This document shows positions 60,070 to 64,000 of a stretch of DNA of 64,000 nt, piece by piece (positions within the stretch are counted from its first letter, which is position 1; every line of letters starts with the position of its first letter). The translations under genes and the position numbers were made by a program. Under the pieces are notes generated by a model. It had not been told where the DNA came from, ran no database searches, and saw only the letters and a program-made list of their open reading frames with translations. The stretch is from DASWTL01 sp966250385 (GTDB lineage: Bacteria > Bacteroidota > Bacteroidia > Sphingobacteriales > Sphingobacteriaceae): NCBI GenBank assembly GCA_966250385.1, contig CBINHC010000003.1:248001-312000 (forward strand), written 5' to 3'.

Positions 60070-62919
60070 TTATTTTTTCTCGGGCATCAGAACCAGGCGC
60101 ATATAGTTTTCGCCGCTCAGGAACCTGGCGGCAGCCGCCCTGGTGGCCGGTACAGTTACCTTGCCCAGCGTTTGGGGATAGTTCAAGATCTTCTTAGGAT
60201 CCTGGTTCTGCGTATAAGCGGTCTTCAGGTAGGACAGCCAGAAATTATTGTCACGGCTCTGAAGTTCGAACTGACGTTGTTCTTCTGCCTTGAATTTCTG
60301 AATATCCTCCTCGGTTGCTCCGTTCTCTTTCAGTTTGTTCACCTCATCCAGGGCAGCCGCAATCAGCTTTTCAACATTTTCAGCGGCACAGCTGAAGTAG
60401 ATTCCGATCGAGTAACTGGCTTTTGGATCCTTACTGTAATTAACGCTTACGCCGGGACTGTAAACCCCGCTTTCCTTTTCGCGTAATCTTTCGGTGATTT
60501 TAATATCGAGCACTTCTTTGAGCGCGTCCAGCATCAGGTTACTCTCATCCGAGTAGTCGTAATTGCCGTGGAACATCAGGGAGACGGTGGCCTTGTTCTC
60601 CAGACCTTTATATACGGTTCGCGTGACCTTTCCTTTCAGCGGTTCAATTCCCAGATCCCGGAAGGTCTCCTTTCGTTGAATGGAAGGCAACCCGCCCAGG
60701 TAGGTTTCAAGCATAGGCCGGATCTCCTCTACTCTGAAGTTTCCTACCAGGAAGAAAGTGAAGTCGCTTGCGTCAGCAAAACGTTCCTTATAGAAGCTGT
60801 AGGCCTTGTCCAGGTCGATCTGTCCCAGGTCAGCGACCGTAGGAGTCATTCCGCGCTTGTTGTAGCTGCTCAGAACTGCTGCGACGGTGTCCTGGTAAAC
60901 GGCGGCAGGCTGAGCCGGGCGCCCTGCCAGGATTGTCCGCATCTCATCGATCTGGGTCTTAAAAACATTGGTATCTTTACGCGGCGCCGTAAAATACAGG
61001 TACGTGAGCTGTAAAGCCGTCTCCAGATCTTTAGGGGCAGCAGCGCCGCTCATTCCTTCCCGGAGGTTGCTGATGCTCGGGGTGACGTTCACCACCTTGC
61101 CGGTCAGTAGTTTGCTAAGCTGTGTGGCATCAAAATCACCGATACCGGATGCGTCAACCAGCTGAGCTGCCTGGTCGGCAGACAGGTATTCCTGGTCCGA
61201 GGCCAAAGATGTTCCGCCAGGGCTGGTTGCAGTAAAGAGGATCTGGTCATTTTTGAAGTCGGTCGGTTTAAGGACCACCTTCACCCCATTTGACAAGGTC
61301 ATTTCGGTGACGCCCACTTCGGTGACCGTCTTTTCAGAGACCACTTTTCCGGCGACCGGCTTACTTGCCATCAGCGGCTTGTTCACCACGTTATCGACAT
61401 AAGCGGCAACATCCTTTCCGGCGCTGTCCGCCCATTTGATCAGGTTCTGTTCGGACGGCAGCTTTTCTTTTTCCTTTTCAGGTGCCTGGACGATCAGTAT
61501 CCGGTTCTCGGCAGTGATGAAAGATGCCGCCATTTTATTTACTTCCGCCAGTGTAATTGCCGGAAGCGTTTTCTGATAAAATTCGTAGGTATACTCGATA
61601 CTTGGAATTGCCTCACCGTTCAGGAAATGCTGTACGTAATCCTGTACAAATACGGAGGATTTGGTCTTGTCCTTTTCCTTGTACATTTTTTCCGCGCTGG
61701 TCAGCAGGTTCTGTTTTGCGCGGTCCAGTTCCGACTGCGTAAAGCCGTATTTCTTCATCCGTACGTTTTCCGCCAGGACCGCGGTAAACGCTTTCTCCAG
61801 TTCTCCGGCGTCCCTCGCCACTGCCACGGAAGTGAAGGCGTCAGCGTTCACCAGTCCCCCCTGGTATGGGCCGTAAGTGCTTTGGGCGAACAGGAATGGT
61901 GCATTCCCTTTTTGAATAATCTCGGAGATCCGGGCCCCCAGCATGGAGTTGATCATACTGGCCATCGCACCTGACCTCAGGTCAGCCGTTGTTTTTTCAA
62001 TGACCTCCGGGTGTTTGTACGTGACCTGTGCCACTACATACGGAAACTCCGGATCCGTTACCACCTTAGCGAGCGGAGCGGTATTCCCAGGCAGGGAATA
62101 TTCCGGTCTCGGCCGTTCTTTGGCGGGATTCTTCAGGCCTGAGAAGTTCTCTTTGATGTATTTCTCCACCTGAGCAACGTCGAAGTCGCCGACAGCAATG
62201 ACAGCCTGAAGATTCGGACGGTACCAGTCCCTGTAGAATTGCCGGATAGTCTCATACTTGAAGCTTTGCAGGACCTCCACCTTGCCGATCGGGATCCGCT
62301 CCGCATACCTGGAATTGGCCAAAAGGACCGGCAAAAGTTGTTTGCTCATCCGTTCCTGGGCATTCTTTCCGCGCTGCCGGTCCTCTTCGACGATCACGCC
62401 CCGTTCCTGGTCGATCTCCTTATCTTCAAAGGTCACGTAGCCGGCCCAGTTCGAAAGGATGTCGAACCCTTTGCGGAAAATCTCAGCGCTGTCCGTAGGC
62501 AGTGGTAACTGATATACCGTCTGATTGAAACCGGTGTAGGCATTCAGGTCGGCCCCGAACCGGACGCCGGCCCGCTGCAGGTAGCTCACGATCTCATTTT
62601 TCGGAAAATCTTTTGTCCCATTGAAGGCCATGTGTTCAGTGAAGTGTGCCAGACCAAGCTGATCGTCGTTTTCGACGATCGAACCGATCTTATTCACCAG
62701 GTATAATTCCGCCCGGTTCTTCGGCTCGGTGTTTTTCCGAATATAATAGGTAAGCCCGTTGGATAACTTTCCGATTTTCACGGCCGGGTCAGCGGGTACC
62801 GCCGTTCGCGATTCCGTAGCCGCTTTCCTGGTCGGCGTCGTCCTGGTCTGTGCCGCACCCGTATAGGAGATTGCTGCGATCAGCACACAGGTCAGCAGGT
62901 TTTTGTTCAAAACTGTCAT
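60070..62919 (-). CDS. M16 family zinc peptidase (two-domain, secreted)
   Basis: A 949-residue insulinase-family peptidase with two M16 halves. The first has the inverted zinc motif HFTEH (His92, Glu95, His96), with NAYTGFNQTVYQL and an EEDRQR stretch supplying the third ligand. The second half (about 500-949) is catalytically silent, as usual. The N-terminus MTVLNKNLLTCVLIAAISYT is a signal peptide ending near GAAQ. It is a periplasmic or surface peptidase of small or unfolded proteins. Confidence 0.94.
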   Translation of the reverse strand: MTVLNKNLLTCVLIAAISYTGAAQTRTTPTRKAATESRTAVPADPAVKIGKLSNGLTYYIRKNTEPKNRAELYLVNKIGSIVENDDQLGLAHFTEHMAFNGTKDFPKNEIVSYLQRAGVRFGADLNAYTGFNQTVYQLPLPTDSAEIFRKGFDILSNWAGYVTFEDKEIDQERGVIVEEDRQRGKNAQERMSKQLLPVLLANSRYAERIPIGKVEVLQSFKYETIRQFYRDWYRPNLQAVIAVGDFDVAQVEKYIKENFSGLKNPAKERPRPEYSLPGNTAPLAKVVTDPEFPYVVAQVTYKHPEVIEKTTADLRSGAMASMINSMLGARISEIIQKGNAPFLFAQSTYGPYQGGLVNADAFTSVAVARDAGELEKAFTAVLAENVRMKKYGFTQSELDRAKQNLLTSAEKMYKEKDKTKSSVFVQDYVQHFLNGEAIPSIEYTYEFYQKTLPAITLAEVNKMAASFITAENRILIVQAPEKEKEKLPSEQNLIKWADSAGKDVAAYVDNVVNKPLMASKPVAGKVVSEKTVTEVGVTEMTLSNGVKVVLKPTDFKNDQILFTATSPGGTSLASDQEYLSADQAAQLVDASGIGDFDATQLSKLLTGKVVNVTPSISNLREGMSGAAAPKDLETALQLTYLYFTAPRKDTNVFKTQIDEMRTILAGRPAQPAAVYQDTVAAVLSSYNKRGMTPTVADLGQIDLDKAYSFYKERFADASDFTFFLVGNFRVEEIRPMLETYLGGLPSIQRKETFRDLGIEPLKGKVTRTVYKGLENKATVSLMFHGNYDYSDESNLMLDALKEVLDIKITERLREKESGVYSPGVSVNYSKDPKASYSIGIYFSCAAENVEKLIAAALDEVNKLKENGATEEDIQKFKAEEQRQFELQSRDNNFWLSYLKTAYTQNQDPKKILNYPQTLGKVTVPATRAAAARFLSGENYMRLVLMPEKK

Positions 62920-62974
62920 TCACGTTGTTTATTAATTTTTATAGAATTGGCAAGATAGGATAGTCAGCCCGTAC

Positions 62975-64000
62975 TCAGACTTTGATAATAATATTTTTAC
63001 GATACATGATCCACAGAATGACAAACCAGAAAAGCACGTAAACTACGGCATAAGCCAGTGATGCATTAACCGGGGAGAAGGACGGCTGGAAAAAAGCCTG
63101 GTAGATATAGCTCTGCAGGCCGGTATCCTGGCCGTTCAGATCGAGACGGATCATATTCAGGGTCCTGGGCAGCAAGCCCGAAAGGAAGAACACCGTGATA
63201 GCGTTCACCCCGAATGCGACAAAGGGTTTCGTTCCTCTTTTATATCCCTGTTCATCGATCAGCCAGTATAACAGGGCCAGGGTGACGGTCGCCAGTCCGC
63301 CTGCATACAGGACATAGGAACTGGTCCAGAGTGATTTATTAATCGGGAAGAACAGATCCCATACAAGGCCGGCCGCGATTGCCAAAACTCCTGCAGAGAA
63401 TAACCATGCGATCTTCGTGGTCGTTTCCCGGTCTTTTCTCCGCAGGTAAGTTCCTACCAGCACGCCGAACAGGCCGGTGGAAATTGCCGGCACCGTGCTC
63501 AGGATCCCCTCAGGGTCCCAGGTCCGGGCACTTTTCCAGAGGTGGGCTTCAGACAGGATCAACCGATCCAGCCAGGCACCCAGATTTGTTTCTTTTTCCA
63601 GGTTCGCATATCCTGTTCCCGGTACGGGCACCAGGGTCATCACAAGCCAGTACCCGACAAGGAGACCGATCATAACCCTGAGCTGGGTCCTCGAGCTGGT
63701 TTTGATGAACAGAACCGCGCATATGAAGAAGACCACGGCGATCCTTTGCAGAACGCCCGGGATTCTGACGGTTTGGAAAGCGCTGACCGGATCCGCAAAA
63801 ACTCTCGGGTACAGGGACAGGAACAGTCCGAGGCCGAACAGGATCAGCGACCGTTTCATCGCTTTGACGATCAGTGCCGAGTGATCCCCGGCTGACTCTT
63901 TCTTGCTTCCGAGTGCATAGGCGATGGAAACTCCCACGATGAAGAGGAAGAACGGGAATATCAGGTCGGTCGGCGTACAGCCGTTCCATTCCGCATGGCG
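62975..64000 (-). CDS. NagX/HGSNAT-type membrane acyltransferase, N-terminus cut by window edge
   Basis: The frame runs from the stop at 62975 to the window end with no start codon reached; the ORF opening at 63937 is an internal GTG, because the preceding codons read HAEWNGCTPTDLIFPFF, a family block. At least nine membrane helices are visible. It belongs to the DUF1624/DUF5009 group related to heparan-alpha-glucosaminide N-acetyltransferase, which in Bacteroidota often sits with amino-sugar uptake genes. The His in that block is the expected catalytic residue. About 20-40 N-terminal residues are missing. Confidence 0.85.
   Translation of the reverse strand, partial: RHAEWNGCTPTDLIFPFFLFIVGVSIAYALGSKKESAGDHSALIVKAMKRSLILFGLGLFLSLYPRVFADPVSAFQTVRIPGVLQRIAVVFFICAVLFIKTSSRTQLRVMIGLLVGYWLVMTLVPVPGTGYANLEKETNLGAWLDRLILSEAHLWKSARTWDPEGILSTVPAISTGLFGVLVGTYLRRKDRETTTKIAWLFSAGVLAIAAGLVWDLFFPINKSLWTSSYVLYAGGLATVTLALLYWLIDEQGYKRGTKPFVAFGVNAITVFFLSGLLPRTLNMIRLDLNGQDTGLQSYIYQAFFQPSFSPVNASLAYAVVYVLFWFVILWIMYRKNIIIKV

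Noticed and set aside
1..64000. tRNA, rRNA genes or CRISPR arrays
   Set aside because: No cloverleaf-like or T-loop sequences, rRNA blocks or regularly spaced repeats were noticed by eye; a tRNA and CRISPR scan would be needed to confirm.

Overview
The window comes from a Bacteroidota chromosome, most likely a gliding Cytophagales- or Chitinophagales-type aerobe; the genus cannot be read from the sequence. Supporting signs are the gliding-motility lipoprotein GldD, a C-terminal tail resembling a type IX secretion sorting domain, -7 elements of the Bacteroidota form TAnnTTTG, few Shine-Dalgarno sequences, futalosine-type menaquinone genes, a DUF3127 protein and many lipoproteins. I found no rRNA, tRNA, CRISPR array, prophage or plasmid gene. 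Both window edges cut genes: cphA at the left and a NagX-type membrane acyltransferase at the right.

Layout. 1-4.7 kb: a cyanophycin locus, with cphA divergent from cphB, an isoaspartyl peptidase and a small TPR protein. 4.7-8.9 kb: a two-component pair, a divergent secreted protein with a repeated TTAACA operator, and a DUF3127 protein with an SSB-like tail. 9-10.8 kb: an rRNA methyltransferase and an HD hydrolase. 10.8-14.7 kb: a UbiA-type prenyltransferase divergent from a type III polyketide synthase, a methyltransferase and a flavin monooxygenase, a likely phenolic-lipid or quinone cluster. 14.7-17.4 kb: a PhoR-like kinase, a DUF47 protein and a Pit phosphate permease behind a Pho-box-like promoter. 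17.5-22.2 kb: an M1 peptidase, an ECF sigma/anti-sigma pair, DUF4197 and a DUF2383 protein. 22.3-24.9 kb: pyruvate dehydrogenase E2 and E1-alpha. 25-27.6 kb: NlpC/P60, two small membrane proteins and an EEP-family hydrolase. 27.7-40 kb (minus strand): an M13 peptidase, the ligase-associated Lhr helicase/DNA ligase/exonuclease repair operon, a C-terminal processing protease, a TPR protein and an ALDH7-type dehydrogenase. 40.2-45.8 kb: a TPR protein, a ComA-like phosphosulfolactate synthase, aroE, gldD, a metallo-beta-lactamase-fold hydrolase and a LolC/E-type permease. 45.8-50.3 kb: hldD, mqnD and mqnB on the minus strand, then a PTPS-family gene, folE and fabD. 50.4-50.9 kb: an ORF-less group II intron just after the fabD terminator-like hairpin and 31 bp before the start of an NtrY-like kinase. 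54.7-55.6 kb: an internally deleted IS200/IS605 relic. 55.7-64 kb: a coiled-coil membrane protein, a GHL10 glycoside hydrolase-like protein, an SDR, a DUF1835 protein, an M16 peptidase and the NagX-like protein.

How it fits together. Most of the window is core housekeeping. The accessory parts are nitrogen storage as cyanophycin, a putative phenolic-lipid/quinone pathway, a phosphate uptake module whose promoter shares a repeated TTAACA architecture with the promoter of the secreted protein at 7.6 kb, a PEP-plus-sulfite branch that may feed sulfonolipids, and two degenerate or minimal mobile elements side by side around the large kinase gene. No wholly new system could be shown. The best leads are the polyketide cluster, the TTAACA operators, the ORF-less intron and the SSB-tailed DUF3127 protein.
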